Positions 21,133 through 33,082 of a stretch of DNA of 64,000 nucleotides are shown here, one piece after another. How positions within the stretch are numbered: position 1 is the first letter of the stretch; each line of letters opens with the position of its first letter. The notes below the pieces were generated by a model. The model was not told the origin of the DNA, searched no databases, and was given only the letters and a program-made list of their open reading frames with translations. This DNA comes from DATAFF01 sp963744915 (GTDB lineage: Bacteria > Pseudomonadota > Alphaproteobacteria > Rhizobiales > Aestuariivirgaceae). The stretch is from the NCBI GenBank assembly GCA_963744915.1, contig CAVUUY010000015.1:133414-197413 (forward strand). The letters are read 5' to 3'. The translations under genes were made by a program, and so were the position numbers.

Positions 21133-22377
21133 TCAGCTGCGATAGGAGGCATTGATGTCTATATAGCGGTGCGTGAGATCGCAGCTCCACACCCTCGCCC
21201 GTCCCTTGCCAATGCCGACATCGACCGCAATGGCGATCTTGCGTCCCTGCATATGGGGCACGAGTGCCGCCTCGTCATAACCGGGGTCGCGCATGCCGTT
21301 CCTGGCCACCGACAAGCCGCCGATGGCAATCGCCAAGCGGTCGCGGTCGGCCGCCTCGCCGGACTTGCCGACCGCCATGACGATGCGGCCCCAATTGGCA
21401 TCGGCTCCGGCAAGGGCCGTCTTGACCAGCGGCGAGTTGCCGATGGCGAGCGCAATCCTGCGCGCTGCCCGGTCGTCCTCGGCGCCGGTCACCGTGATCT
21501 CGATCAGCTTCTCGGCACCCTCGCCGTCCTGCACCACCTGGAGCGCCAGATCGAGAGTGACCGCATCGAGCGCCCCGGCAAAGGAATGGAGCCGCGCATC
21601 GGCCGGATCGGCGAGGCTCGAAAGCGGCGTGCCGGCCGGCCGGGTGGCGGCGAGGAGAATGGTGTCCGAGGTCGAGGTGTCGCCATCGACGGTGATGGCG
21701 TTGAAGCTCTGCTCGACGCTGCGCGACAACAGCGCCTGCAGCACCGGCGCCGGCAGGGCAGCGTCGGTGAACAGGAATGCGAGCATGGTCGCCATGTCGG
21801 GCGCGATCATGCCCGAGCCCTTGGCAATGCCGTTGATGGTGACGCGCCGACCGGCAATTTCGCAACCTGCCGTGGCAAGCTTGGGGAAAGTGTCGGTGGT
21901 CATGATGGCGCGGGCCGCGTCATGCCAATTGTCGCCGGCGGCGGTCTCGACGGCGCGGGCGAGCACCGCATTGATCAGCGCCGGATCGAGCGGCTCGCCG
22001 ATCACTCCGGTCGATGCCACGAAAACCTCCTGCGGCGGGCATTGGACGAGGGCGCTCAGCGCCGCCACCGTGCTGGCGACGGTTTTCATGCCCGCAGCAC
22101 CGGTAAAGGCATTGGCATTGCCGGCATTGACCAGGAAGGCCCGCGCCTTCCCGTTGGCCAGATTGGCCCTGTCCCAGTCGACTGCCGCGGAGCGCGTCTT
22201 GGAGGTGGTGAAGCAGCCGGCGATCGTCGTGCCCGGCTCGAACAGGGCGACCAGCACGTCGGGCCGGCCGCGGTAGCGGACGCCGGATTCGGCGACGCCC
22301 AGGCGCATGCCGGCTATCGGCTGCAACCGTGCCGGCTCGGCCGGCGCCAGAGGCGATCGCGGTGATCCGGCTGCCAT
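21133..22377 (-). CDS. argJ: bifunctional glutamate N-acetyltransferase/amino-acid acetyltransferase ArgJ
   Basis: ArgJ recycles the acetyl group in the cyclic arginine pathway and can also make N-acetylglutamate. The 414-residue precursor has the autoproteolysis site KGSGMIAPDMATML with cleavage expected between Ala196 and Thr197; Thr197 then becomes the nucleophile of the beta chain. The rest of the family pattern (TTSKTRSAAVDW, STGVIGEPL, NSPLVKTA) is complete. It follows the peptidyl-prolyl isomerase gene by 14 bases and is probably cotranscribed. Confidence 0.96.
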   Translation of the reverse strand: MAAGSPRSPLAPAEPARLQPIAGMRLGVAESGVRYRGRPDVLVALFEPGTTIAGCFTTSKTRSAAVDWDRANLANGKARAFLVNAGNANAFTGAAGMKTVASTVAALSALVQCPPQEVFVASTGVIGEPLDPALINAVLARAVETAAGDNWHDAARAIMTTDTFPKLATAGCEIAGRRVTINGIAKGSGMIAPDMATMLAFLFTDAALPAPVLQALLSRSVEQSFNAITVDGDTSTSDTILLAATRPAGTPLSSLADPADARLHSFAGALDAVTLDLALQVVQDGEGAEKLIEITVTGAEDDRAARRIALAIGNSPLVKTALAGADANWGRIVMAVGKSGEAADRDRLAIAIGGLSVARNGMRDPGYDEAALVPHMQGRKIAIAVDVGIGKGRARVWSCDLTHRYIDINASYRS

Positions 22378-22391
22378 CGGTGACCTGCCGC

Positions 22392-23429
22392 TTATTCGGG
22401 TGGCGGAATCTGGAGATCCTGCTTGCCGCCGGTGCCGGGCGCGCCGCCACCCTGCTGCTGCAGCCGCTGCATGATCTGCTGGCGCTGCGCCTGGCTGCGC
22501 TCCTGCAGCTTCTTGAGATCAGGATCGAGGACGTCGATCTGCGCCTTGGTCCTGAGCTCGATCAGCCGGTTCTGCACTTTCTCGCGCACCAGCACGAGCT
22601 TGATCGCGTTCTTCACCTGGTCGAAGGGCTGCGGACCGCCCTCCTTGAAGTCCTCGAGCTTGATGATGTGCCAGCCATAGTCGGTCTTCACCGGCTTCGA
22701 CAATTCGCCGGGCTTCAGCGCGAAGGTTGCCTTGGAGAATTCGGACACCATCTCGCCGGCACTGAAATAGCCGAGATCGCCGCCATAATCCTTTGACCCG
22801 TCGAGACTGACCGCTTTGGCGACTTCCTCGAATTTCTCGCCCTTGTTGAGCCGCGCCAGCACCGCCTCGGCCTCCTTCTCGGTGCCGACAAGTATGTGCC
22901 GCGCCCGGGCCCGCTTCTCCGGCTTGATCTTGGCCGCCTCGCGGTCATAAGCGGCCTTGACCTCCGTATCGGTCACCGCCGGCTTGAGCTTTTCCGTAAA
23001 ATAGGCATCCCGCAGCGCCTTGGCCTGGTAGAAGGCGAGCCGCCGCTTGTATTCGGCGCTCTCTCCCATACCCTCGTTGACCGCCGCCTGGGCCAGGAGA
23101 TGCCGCTCGATCAGATATTCGACCAGGAACGGATAGCGCAGATTGGCCGGCACATCCGGAAGCTGTGGCAGGATGTCGTCGGCCGCGAGCTCGATCTCCC
23201 GCACGGTGATGCCGTGGCCATTGACCTTGGCAACCACCCGCTCCTTGTTGGTCATGTCCGGCCGGACCACCTCGCCCTTGCCAGCGGCCGGCTGCTGCTT
23301 TGCTGCCGGCGCCTGCTGCTGGGCAGGCTGGGCGGGCGCGGTTTGGGTCTGGCCAAACACCGCAGCAGCACCAGGGCCGAGCAATGCCGCAGTCGCAAAA
23401 GCAATGAGTGCTGTTCTGCTGATCTTCAT
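22392..23429 (-). CDS. periplasmic peptidyl-prolyl cis-trans isomerase (parvulin/PpiC type)
   Basis: The 345-residue protein has a signal peptide (about 1-26, MKISRTALIAFATAALLG…). A Gln/Ala/Pro-rich linker follows, then a SurA-like helical region and one rotamase domain (about 170-265) with the parvulin signature RARHILV…EEVAKAVSLD and GDLGYFSAGEMV. The C-terminal tail is Gln-rich. It should assist outer-membrane protein folding. The start at 23429 is chosen because it opens the signal peptide; the frame extends further up without homology. The opposite strand carries secA after a 391-base gap. Confidence 0.92.
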   Translation of the reverse strand: MKISRTALIAFATAALLGPGAAAVFGQTQTAPAQPAQQQAPAAKQQPAAGKGEVVRPDMTNKERVVAKVNGHGITVREIELAADDILPQLPDVPANLRYPFLVEYLIERHLLAQAAVNEGMGESAEYKRRLAFYQAKALRDAYFTEKLKPAVTDTEVKAAYDREAAKIKPEKRARARHILVGTEKEAEAVLARLNKGEKFEEVAKAVSLDGSKDYGGDLGYFSAGEMVSEFSKATFALKPGELSKPVKTDYGWHIIKLEDFKEGGPQPFDQVKNAIKLVLVREKVQNRLIELRTKAQIDVLDPDLKKLQERSQAQRQQIMQRLQQQGGGAPGTGGKQDLQIPPPE

Positions 23430-23820
23430 CGATCCAACCGTCAATGTGAGCTGCCGGGCCTTGCTTTCCGGGCCTGAACGCCGCGCTGATTGCCGCTCAA
23501 ATCCGGCAAGAATAAGCCACCGCGGCAACCTTCCCCAACCGCCACGGGCGCGCTGGAACTTTTCGCGGCCGGCACCTTGGTCCCATCCCTGCCAGTTTGC
23601 AAGCCTTCGGATTGCACTCGTCGCAGAACAATGTGCCGCATCTGTGACCTTTGGCCACCACTGTGGCATGCCGGCCACGGCGGCGCCTTGACAAAGCCCG
23701 GTGGCGCGGCCACCTCACCGCGAAGGTGGCGTCGACCACCTTCCGGATCGGGCATTGCAACCACGTTGCTCGGGTGCGCCGCCTCCGTTAAAAGACGCCG
23801 TCTCACCAAGGAAACGCCTC
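23430..23820. other. intergenic region between ppiC-type gene and secA
   Basis: This 391-base divergent region has open frames on both strands, but none looks like protein. It must contain promoters for the isomerase-argJ unit and for secA. No clear -35/-10 pair, terminator or SecM-like leader was recognised. Confidence 0.35.
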
Positions 23821-26565
<2,745 letters not shown>

Positions 26566-26601
26566 GACGCGGTCAGGGCGTGACCGCTGCAAAGGGCGAG
26601 C

Positions 26602-26616
26602 GGCAATAGGCAATAG
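26602..26616 (+). repeat. two copies of heptamer GGCAATA
   Basis: GGCAATAGGCAATAGG lies 37 bases after the secA stop. The same heptamer forms a five-copy array at 38151-38185 and an inverted pair at about 38254-38270. Confidence 0.6.
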
Positions 26617-26657
26617 GTTAGGACCCTTCAATTAATCGAATTGATGGGCCCCCATTT

Positions 26658-26710
26658 CCCTTCTCCCCGTGCTGACGGGGAGAAGGTGCCCCGCAGCGGC
26701 GGATGAGGGG
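26658..26710. repeat. intergenic palindromic repeat, copy 1
   Basis: A perfect 12-bp hairpin (CCTTCTCCCCGT, loop GCTG, ACGGGGAGAAGG; 26659-26686) is followed by a GCGGCGGATGAGGGG arm. A second copy in opposite orientation lies at 26809-26863. This unit resembles the dispersed RIME-type palindromes of rhizobial genomes. The hairpin may also act as the secA terminator, though no T-tract follows. Confidence 0.7.
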
Positions 26711-26808
26711 TCTTTCTCACCAAGCCGAAATCTTCGGGAAATCCTGTATCTTTTACGAGTGAGAAGTCATCCATGCTTCACGAGGGGTGATTGTAGTTGG
26801 CAAAGACG

Positions 26809-26863
26809 CCCCTCATCCGGCCTCGCGGCCACCTTCTCCCCGTGCGCGCTCGCGGGGAGAAGG
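26809..26863. repeat. intergenic palindromic repeat, copy 2 (inverted)
   Basis: CCCCTCATCCGG… is followed by a hairpin with arms CCTTCTCCCCG and CGGGGAGAAGG around 26832-26862. It is the inverted partner of 26658-26710, so the two copies could pair over about 200 bases. It sits between the convergent secA and L,D-transpeptidase genes. The remaining 26711-26808 sequence holds nothing recognisable. Confidence 0.7.
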
Positions 26864-26915
26864 GAAAAGAAGGGTACGGCGATCTCCCAAAAAGGGTCCT
26901 GGCAGTAGGGTGGGA

Positions 26916-27752
26916 CTAGCGGGCCCAGCCGGCGATCAGGCCGGCCGACGCCGTTGCCCCGGCCGGCTGGAAGCGGAATTCGGCCGGCACGAATTGATCG
27001 TCGAGAAAGATGACGTAGCGTTGGTCCTTGACCCCGACGACCGGCGGGCGGCGGCTGATCTCGAAGGCGTCATAGCCCTGTTTCAGGTTCTGCCAGAACG
27101 GGTACCAGCCGTTGCCCTCGCGGATGGCCATGTTCTCCTCGCCCATCCGGAACGGAAAGGCATGCACCGGGAACTGGCGCTGGCCGGCGGTTAAGGCGTC
27201 GCGCGCCAGCACGAACAGCTCCTGGATTGCCGCATCCGTGATGGCATAGCAGCCGACCGACCTGCATCCGCCATGGACCATCAGGGCAGAGCCGGTGCGG
27301 CCATGCGCCCGATCATAGGCATTGGGGTAGCCGAGATTGAACGACAGGAAATAGGCCGATTGCGGGTTCATCTGGCGCGCCGACACCATGTAGAATCCTT
27401 CCGGCGCCTGCTTGTCGCCTTCCTTCGTCTTGGGGCCGATATCGCCGGACCAGTTGCAGATCGGATAGGTCCGGAACAGCACATACTCGCCGTCCGAGCG
27501 CCCGAGCCACACTTCCATCTCGCTTTCGGCCTTGAAGATCCGGACATAGAGCGGCGCTCCGAGCGCCAGGCCGTGCGAGGCCAGCTCGCTCCTGGTTTGC
27601 TCCGGCAGCGGCTCGAGGGCCCGGTCGGCCGACAAGCATCCCGCGAGCGCCATCGAGAGAAGAAGCACGAGCAGCCAGCGGACCGCGGCGACTCCGACCT
27701 CGCCCGAGCGCCCACCCTGCCCGCCATACGCAACAACGCTGAACAACCGCAA
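26916..27752 (-). CDS. L,D-transpeptidase family (YkuD/YafK-type) lipoprotein
   Basis: The 278-residue protein has a membrane-targeting segment ending in a lipobox LAGC (Cys39) and a YkuD catalytic domain. The catalytic block MVHGGCRSVGCYA spans about 158-170, with nucleophile Cys168 and a conserved His160. The family crosslinks peptidoglycan, or removes Braun lipoprotein in the YafK/DpaA branch. The choice between these cannot be made here. The start is a TTG 7 bases after the accA stop, suggesting coupling to accA. An alternative N-terminus closer to the hydrophobic segment is possible. Confidence 0.85.
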   Translation of the reverse strand: MRLFSVVAYGGQGGRSGEVGVAAVRWLLVLLLSMALAGCLSADRALEPLPEQTRSELASHGLALGAPLYVRIFKAESEMEVWLGRSDGEYVLFRTYPICNWSGDIGPKTKEGDKQAPEGFYMVSARQMNPQSAYFLSFNLGYPNAYDRAHGRTGSALMVHGGCRSVGCYAITDAAIQELFVLARDALTAGQRQFPVHAFPFRMGEENMAIREGNGWYPFWQNLKQGYDAFEISRRPPVVGVKDQRYVIFLDDQFVPAEFRFQPAGATASAGLIAGWAR

Positions 27753-27759
27753 AGCCCCG

Positions 27760-28713
27760 TCAGATCACCCGGCCAATCGACAGGAACTTGTCGCGACGAT
27801 GCGTGCGCAGCTGTCGCGGGCTCATGTCCGAAAACCGCTCGAGCGGCGCCTCGAGCGCCGCACCGACCGCCGCTATCGTCTCCGCGGGATTGCGGTGCGC
27901 GCCACCCGTCGGCTCCTTGACGATGTCGTCGATCACGCCGAGCTGCTTGAGGTCCTGGGCCGTGATCTTCATCGCCGTCGCGGCATCCTTGGCGCGCGCC
28001 GAATTGCGCCACAGGATGGAGGCGGCCCCTTCGGGCGAGATCACGCTGTAGATCGCATGCTCGAGCATCAGCACATGGTTCGCCGTGGCGATCGCCACCG
28101 CCCCGCCGGATCCGCCCTCGCCGATCACCACCGAGATGATGGGGACCCCCAATCCCAGGCAGCAATCGGTCGAGCGGGCAATCGCTTCCGCCTGGCCGCG
28201 CTCCTCGGCGCCGATCCCGGGATAGGCGCCGGCCGTATCGACGAATGTCAGGACCGGCAGATTGAAGCGCTCGGCCAGCTCCATCAGCCGAACCGCCTTG
28301 CGGTAGCCCTCCGGCCGCGCCATGCCGAAATTGTGCTTCAGCCGGGAGGCGGTGTCGTGACCCTTCTCCTGGCCGATCAGCATCACCGACTTGTCCCCGA
28401 GCCACGCCGGACCGCCGACGATCGCCTGGTCGTCGCCGAAGCTGCGGTCGCCGCCGAGCGGAACGAACTCGCGGAACAGATGGCGCTGGTAGTCGAGAAA
28501 GTGCGGGCGAAGCGCGTGGCGGGCAACCTGCGTCTTCTGCCAGGGCGTCAGCGTGGCATAGAGATCGGCGAGGCTCTTTGCCGCCTTGCGTTCGAGCTGG
28601 CCGACCTCCTCGTCGATCGACATTGCCGGATCGACTTCGGCCAGAGCCCGGAGCTCGGCGATTTTCCCTTCAAGTTCCGCGACTTGGCTTTCAAATTCAA
28701 GATAGGTGTGCAT
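27760..28713 (-). CDS. accA: acetyl-CoA carboxylase carboxyltransferase subunit alpha
   Basis: AccA pairs with AccD to transfer carboxyl from biotin to acetyl-CoA, committing carbon to fatty acids. The 317 residues show the family start (YLEFESQVAELEGKI), the GGPAWLGDKSVMLIGQEKG block, and the carboxyltransferase core EGGSGGAVAIA. The length is typical. No accD is nearby. It is downstream of xerD on the same strand, 54 bases away. Confidence 0.96.
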   Translation of the reverse strand: MHTYLEFESQVAELEGKIAELRALAEVDPAMSIDEEVGQLERKAAKSLADLYATLTPWQKTQVARHALRPHFLDYQRHLFREFVPLGGDRSFGDDQAIVGGPAWLGDKSVMLIGQEKGHDTASRLKHNFGMARPEGYRKAVRLMELAERFNLPVLTFVDTAGAYPGIGAEERGQAEAIARSTDCCLGLGVPIISVVIGEGGSGGAVAIATANHVLMLEHAIYSVISPEGAASILWRNSARAKDAATAMKITAQDLKQLGVIDDIVKEPTGGAHRNPAETIAAVGAALEAPLERFSDMSPRQLRTHRRDKFLSIGRVI

Positions 28714-28767
28714 CAGCGCTCGGCAACGGACATGGACATTGGAAGGTGGCCACCTGCGACCCGCCTG

Positions 28768-29748
28768 TCAACTTGCGTGACGCTTGCCGTCGCCGGCGGC
28801 AAGCGGGTGATGGGTTTCGATGAGATGCCGCAGCCGCTCGCCGCTGACATGGGTGTAGATCTGCGTCGTCGAGATGTCGGCGTGGCCGAGCATCTGCTGC
28901 ACCGAGATGAGATCGGCGCCGGCATTGACGAGATGCGTCGCGAAGGCATGCCGCAACACATGCGGATGCACGCATTCCGGATCGAGCCCGGCCCGCGCCG
29001 CCAGGCCTTTCAGCTCGAGCGCGAAATGCTGCCGCGACAGGTGTCCCGAGCGTCCATGGGAGGGGAAGATGCGATCCTCGGCTGCGAGCCGCGCCTTGCC
29101 GGCCCTGAGCTTGAGCCAGAGCTGCAGGGCGGCGCGCGCCCGGGGCGAGATCGGCACCATCCGCTCCCGCCCGCCTTTGCCGCGCACCAGCAAGAGGTCG
29201 CGCCGCTTCTCGACGGCGCCGGTCTTGAGGCCGACCAGCTCCGACACCCTGAGCCCGGTGGCATAGATGAGCTCGACGAGACACAAAAGCCGGTGGGCGC
29301 GCTGGCGCTGCCCGCGGCCGGCGGTTTCGGCTTCGGCACGCGCCCTTGCCAACAGGCGCGACACTTCACCCTCGCTCATCACCGTCGGCAGCGCCGCTGC
29401 CGGCTTGGGGGCGCTTGCGGTGGTTGCAGGATTGTCGCTGGACAATTGCTCGGCGAACAGGAAGCGGTGGAATTGCCGCACCGCCGACAGCCGCCGCTGG
29501 ATGGTCGTTCCCTTGAGGCCCGCGTCCTCGAGGCGCGCCGAATAAGCGCTCACATCCTCGGGACGCGCCCGCTCGAGCGCGGTTCCGCGCGCTTTGAGAT
29601 AACCGCCGTAATCGCCAAGATCGCGGCGATAGGCATCGAGCGTGTTGGATGCCGCACCGCGTTCCGCGCTCATCATCTCAAGAAATCGATCGATCAGCCG
29701 ATGTGATCGTCGATCAGAACTGGCACGGTCAGTTGTTGAGGCGGTCAC
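28768..29748 (-). CDS. xerD: tyrosine recombinase XerD
   Basis: XerD, with XerC, resolves chromosome dimers at dif under FtsK control. The 326-residue protein has the SAM-like N-terminal domain (RLIDRFLEMMSAERGAASNT) and the catalytic set: Arg in TGLRVSEL, Lys in RGKGGRERMV, His/Arg in HVLRHAFATH, His in GHADIS, and Tyr in QIYTHV. It is the chromosomal housekeeping enzyme, not a phage integrase. The GTG start at 29748 lies within the end of a small upstream gene. Confidence 0.93.
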   Translation of the reverse strand: MTASTTDRASSDRRSHRLIDRFLEMMSAERGAASNTLDAYRRDLGDYGGYLKARGTALERARPEDVSAYSARLEDAGLKGTTIQRRLSAVRQFHRFLFAEQLSSDNPATTASAPKPAAALPTVMSEGEVSRLLARARAEAETAGRGQRQRAHRLLCLVELIYATGLRVSELVGLKTGAVEKRRDLLLVRGKGGRERMVPISPRARAALQLWLKLRAGKARLAAEDRIFPSHGRSGHLSRQHFALELKGLAARAGLDPECVHPHVLRHAFATHLVNAGADLISVQQMLGHADISTTQIYTHVSGERLRHLIETHHPLAAGDGKRHAS

Positions 29749-29869
29749 TGGTCACCGGTTTGACGATTTCGGACGGTTCTGGCGCAAAAGTCGACAAGGC
29801 CCAGACCGCGCCGTAACCAGCGCCAGCCAAACACAGCACGATTAACAAAAACCGAAGGCTCGACGGCAA
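29729..29869 (-). CDS. small single-pass membrane protein upstream of xerD
   Basis: This 46-residue frame starts at a TTG preceded by GAGGGAGGG and ends 20 bases inside the xerD start. It encodes a hydrophobic N-terminal helix (LPSSLRFLLIVLCLAGAGYG) followed by a polar tail ending SDRLNN. From memory, a similar short protein occurs between aroK and xerD in other Hyphomicrobiales. I could not check this, and the function is unknown. Confidence 0.6.
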   Translation of the reverse strand: MPSSLRFLLIVLCLAGAGYGAVWALSTFAPEPSEIVKPVTSDRLNN

Positions 29870-30007
29870 GTCGCGCCCTCCCTCTCACTCGACAGGATGG
29901 TGACAGGCCGGCATTGTTACCGATCCGGGGGAGGGATGCAACGCAAGCCTGGGCCTTTGTCCAGTGTTTCCCCCAGGCTGGTATGGGCTCGGAACGGACC
30001 TCTGACG

Positions 30008-30622
30008 ATGTCGAGGCGGATCACCGCGCGCGATCTTACCGCCATCCGCAACGGCATTGCGGAGCGCTCGATCGTGCTTGTCGGTCTCATGGGGGCCGGC
30101 AAGTCCACTGTCGGCCGGCGGCTGGCGGAGCGCCTCGAGCTGCCCTTTATCGATGCCGACATCGAGATCGAGCGGGCCGCCGGCAAGACCATCCCGGAGA
30201 TCTTTGCCGATCATGGCGAGGCCTATTTCCGCGACGGCGAACGCCGGGTCATCTCGCGGCTGATCGACCACGGCCCGCAAATCCTGGCGACCGGCGGCGG
30301 CGCCTTCATCAATCCCGAAATCCGCAAGCTGATCGCCGACCGTGGCATCTCGGTATGGCTCCGGGCCGAGCTGCCGCTGCTCATGAAGCGGGTCCGGCGC
30401 CGCTCCAACCGGCCGCTGCTCGACACCGCCGACCCGGAAGCGGTGATGCGGCGATTGATCGATGAGCGCTATCCGATCTACGCCGAAGCCGCTATCACCA
30501 TCGACAGCCGGGACTTGTCGCACAATGTCATCGTCAATGAGCTTCTCCTGGCGCTGGTCGACCATTTTTCCCGTCCCGAGGCAGCCGGACGTGCTGCTGA
30601 GACCGACGAGCGGATGTGCTAA
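30008..30622 (+). CDS. aroK: shikimate kinase
   Basis: This enzyme phosphorylates shikimate in aromatic amino acid synthesis. The 204-residue protein has the P-loop GLMGAGKSTVGRRLA, the substrate-binding DADIEIE, and ATGGGAF. The start at 30008 (MSRRITARDLTA) gives the usual length; the frame is open to 29897 but those residues have no family match. It is followed after 30 bases by aroB, its usual partner. Confidence 0.95.
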   Translation: MSRRITARDLTAIRNGIAERSIVLVGLMGAGKSTVGRRLAERLELPFIDADIEIERAAGKTIPEIFADHGEAYFRDGERRVISRLIDHGPQILATGGGAFINPEIRKLIADRGISVWLRAELPLLMKRVRRRSNRPLLDTADPEAVMRRLIDERYPIYAEAAITIDSRDLSHNVIVNELLLALVDHFSRPEAAGRAAETDERMC

Positions 30623-30652
30623 GACGGTGACCCGAGGATCCTGCCGCCTGCG

Positions 30653-31795
30653 ATGACGCACGACCAACAGCACCCCGCCGAGCCGGCGGCCACCGTCGAG
30701 GTGGCGCTTGGCGAGCGCTCCTACACGATCCATATCGGGGAGCGCGCCATCGAGCGGGCCGGCGCCCTGGTTCGGCCGCTGCTCGCCCGCCCGTTCTGCG
30801 TCATCGTCAGCGATGCCAATGTGGCGGAGCTCCACCTCCCGTCGCTGCAGGCGGCGCTTGCCGCCGCGGGGATCAAATCCGCCGCCGCCATCGTGGCGCC
30901 GGGCGAGACCAGCAAGGGCTACGCCGGCTTGTCCGATCTGTGCGAGGAGCTCCTCGCCGCCGGCGTCGAGCGCTCCGACCTCGTCCTGGCCTTTGGCGGC
31001 GGGGTCGTCGGCGATCTCGCCGGTTTTGCCGCCGCCATCCTCCGCCGCGGCATCGCCTATGTCCAGGTGCCGACCACGCTTCTCGCCCAGGTCGATTCCG
31101 CGGTCGGCGGCAAGACCGGCATCAATTCGGCGCTGGGCAAGAACCTGATCGGCGCCTTTCACCAACCCCGGGCGGTGATCGCCGATCTCGCGCTCCTGCA
31201 GACGCTGCCGCCGCGCGAGCTCAGGGCAGGCTATGCCGAGGTGGTGAAATACGGGCTGCTTGGCGATCATGCCTTTTTCGCATGGCTCGAGCAGCATGGC
31301 CGGGCCGTGCTCGCCTGCGACGCTCAGGCCCTGAAGCATGCGGTCGCCACCAGCTGTCGCGCCAAGGCGGCGATCGTCGCCGCCGACGAGACGGAAACAG
31401 GCCGGCGGGCGCTGCTCAATCTCGGCCACACATTCGGCCACGCCCTGGAGGCTGCCACCGGCTATGGCGAGCGCCTGATCCATGGCGAGGCGGTGGCGAT
31501 CGGCATGGCCATGGCGTTCCGCCTGTCGGAGCGGCTCGGGCGCTGCCCGCCCGGCACCGCCGCCCGGGTGGAGGCGCATCTCCGCGGGCTCGGTCTGCCG
31601 AGCGACCTCGCGGCAATCCGGCCGCTGCTGCCCGACGCCGCCGCACTCCTCGCCATCATGCGCCGTGACAAGAAGGCGCGCGCCGGCGAAATCGCCTTCG
31701 TTCTGGTCCGCGGCATCGGCGAGGCTTATGTCGAGACCGGCATTCCCGAGGAGGCGATCATCGGCTTCCTGGCCGATGAGCTTGCAATGCAATGA
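30653..31795 (+). CDS. aroB: 3-dehydroquinate synthase
   Basis: AroB cyclises DAHP to 3-dehydroquinate, the second step of the shikimate pathway, using NAD and a divalent metal. The 380 residues show the NAD-binding GGGVVGDLAGFAAA and VPTTLLAQVDSAVGGKT blocks. The metal ligands lie in the AGYAEVVKYG, LNLGHTFGHALE and HGEAVAIGM segments. It overlaps the next gene as ATGA, so aroK, aroB and the CorC-type gene form one operon. Confidence 0.97.
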   Translation: MTHDQQHPAEPAATVEVALGERSYTIHIGERAIERAGALVRPLLARPFCVIVSDANVAELHLPSLQAALAAAGIKSAAAIVAPGETSKGYAGLSDLCEELLAAGVERSDLVLAFGGGVVGDLAGFAAAILRRGIAYVQVPTTLLAQVDSAVGGKTGINSALGKNLIGAFHQPRAVIADLALLQTLPPRELRAGYAEVVKYGLLGDHAFFAWLEQHGRAVLACDAQALKHAVATSCRAKAAIVAADETETGRRALLNLGHTFGHALEAATGYGERLIHGEAVAIGMAMAFRLSERLGRCPPGTAARVEAHLRGLGLPSDLAAIRPLLPDAAALLAIMRRDKKARAGEIAFVLVRGIGEAYVETGIPEEAIIGFLADELAMQ

Positions 31796-33066
31796 CCCTC
31801 GACCATAGCCTGGAGATCGCGGCGATTGCCGCACTCCTGTTGTTCGCCGGCTTTTTGGTGACCGCCGGCACCGCCATCGGCGCGGCCTCGCGCGGCCGCA
31901 TGACCGAGCTCGAGCGCCGCGGCATCGAGAAGGCCGCCGCCGTCCGCCAGCTGATCGCCCTGCCCGACCGGGTCAGCGCCGCGATCGCGGTTGGAGCAAC
32001 CGCGGCGCTGGTCTTCGCCACCGCCATTGCCACCCGCCTCGCGCTCTCCTTGTACGGCCCGCCGGGGCCCGCCTATGCCGCTGCCCTGATCGCCGTCCTC
32101 GCCCTGATCTTCGTCCAGGCGCTGCCGAAGGCCGTCGCCCTCGTCGCACCCGACAGGGTGGCGCTCGCCACTGCCGTGCCCTTCACCCGCGTCACCAACG
32201 TGCTCGCGCCGTTGGCGGGCGCGATCGAGGCCGCCCTCACCCGCGGCCTCGCACTGGTCGGGATCAGCCCGACCGCCAGGACCAGCCGCTCGGTCGACGA
32301 CGAGCTGCGCGGCACCATCGACCTGCACCAGCGTTCCGGCACCGCCGGCAAGATCGACCTCGACATGCTGGGCGGCGTTCTCGACCTCAAGGAGCTCGAG
32401 CTCTTCGATGTCATGGTCCACCGCACCAAGATGCGCAGCCTCGATGCCGGCAGCCCGCCGGCGCAGATCCTCGAGGAGATCCTGAAGTCGGGTCACAGCC
32501 GGTTCCCGGTGTGGCGCGAGCGGCCCGACAATATTGTCGGCGTGCTCCATGCCAAGGATCTCTTCGCCGCCCTGCAGGCCGCCCATGGCGATGTCACGGC
32601 GATCGACATCGAGGCGATCTGCACCCCGCCCTGGTTCGTCCCCGACACCACCACCGTCGCCGACCAGCTCGCCGCCTTTCTGCGCCGCAAGGTTCATTTC
32701 GCCCTGGTGGTCGACGAATATGGCGAGGTCATGGGTCTCGTGACGCTCGAGGACATTCTGGAAGAGATCGTCGGCGAGATCCGCGACGAGCACGACGTCG
32801 GCGCCGTCGGCGTCCGCCGCGAATCCTCGGGCAGCTACCTGGTCGATGGCGCCATTCCGATCCGCGACCTCAACCGCATGCATGGCTGGCATCTGCCGGA
32901 TGACGAGGCGACCACCATCGCCGGGCTGGTGATCCACGAGGCGCAGATGATTCCGCAAGCCGGCCAGGCCTTCACCTTTCATGGCTTCCGTTTCGAAGTC
33001 GTCCGCAAGCGGCGCAACCAGCTGGTGTCAATCCGCGTCACGGCACTGGCCGACCGCCAAAGCTAG
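31792..33066 (+). CDS. CNNM/HlyC-CorC family membrane protein with CBS domains
   Basis: The 424 residues comprise an N-terminal DUF21-type membrane domain (helices near 5-28, 60-82, 92-110 and 120-140), a CBS pair (about 210-330) and a C-terminal CorC_HlyC domain (about 345-420). Relatives move magnesium or cobalt ions, or protect against them. The substrate is not determined here. It is translationally coupled to aroB by ATGA, a neighbour pair often seen in alphaproteobacteria. Confidence 0.9.
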   Translation: MTLDHSLEIAAIAALLLFAGFLVTAGTAIGAASRGRMTELERRGIEKAAAVRQLIALPDRVSAAIAVGATAALVFATAIATRLALSLYGPPGPAYAAALIAVLALIFVQALPKAVALVAPDRVALATAVPFTRVTNVLAPLAGAIEAALTRGLALVGISPTARTSRSVDDELRGTIDLHQRSGTAGKIDLDMLGGVLDLKELELFDVMVHRTKMRSLDAGSPPAQILEEILKSGHSRFPVWRERPDNIVGVLHAKDLFAALQAAHGDVTAIDIEAICTPPWFVPDTTTVADQLAAFLRRKVHFALVVDEYGEVMGLVTLEDILEEIVGEIRDEHDVGAVGVRRESSGSYLVDGAIPIRDLNRMHGWHLPDDEATTIAGLVIHEAQMIPQAGQAFTFHGFRFEVVRKRRNQLVSIRVTALADRQS

Positions 33067-33082
33067 AGCGGAATGCCGGCGC

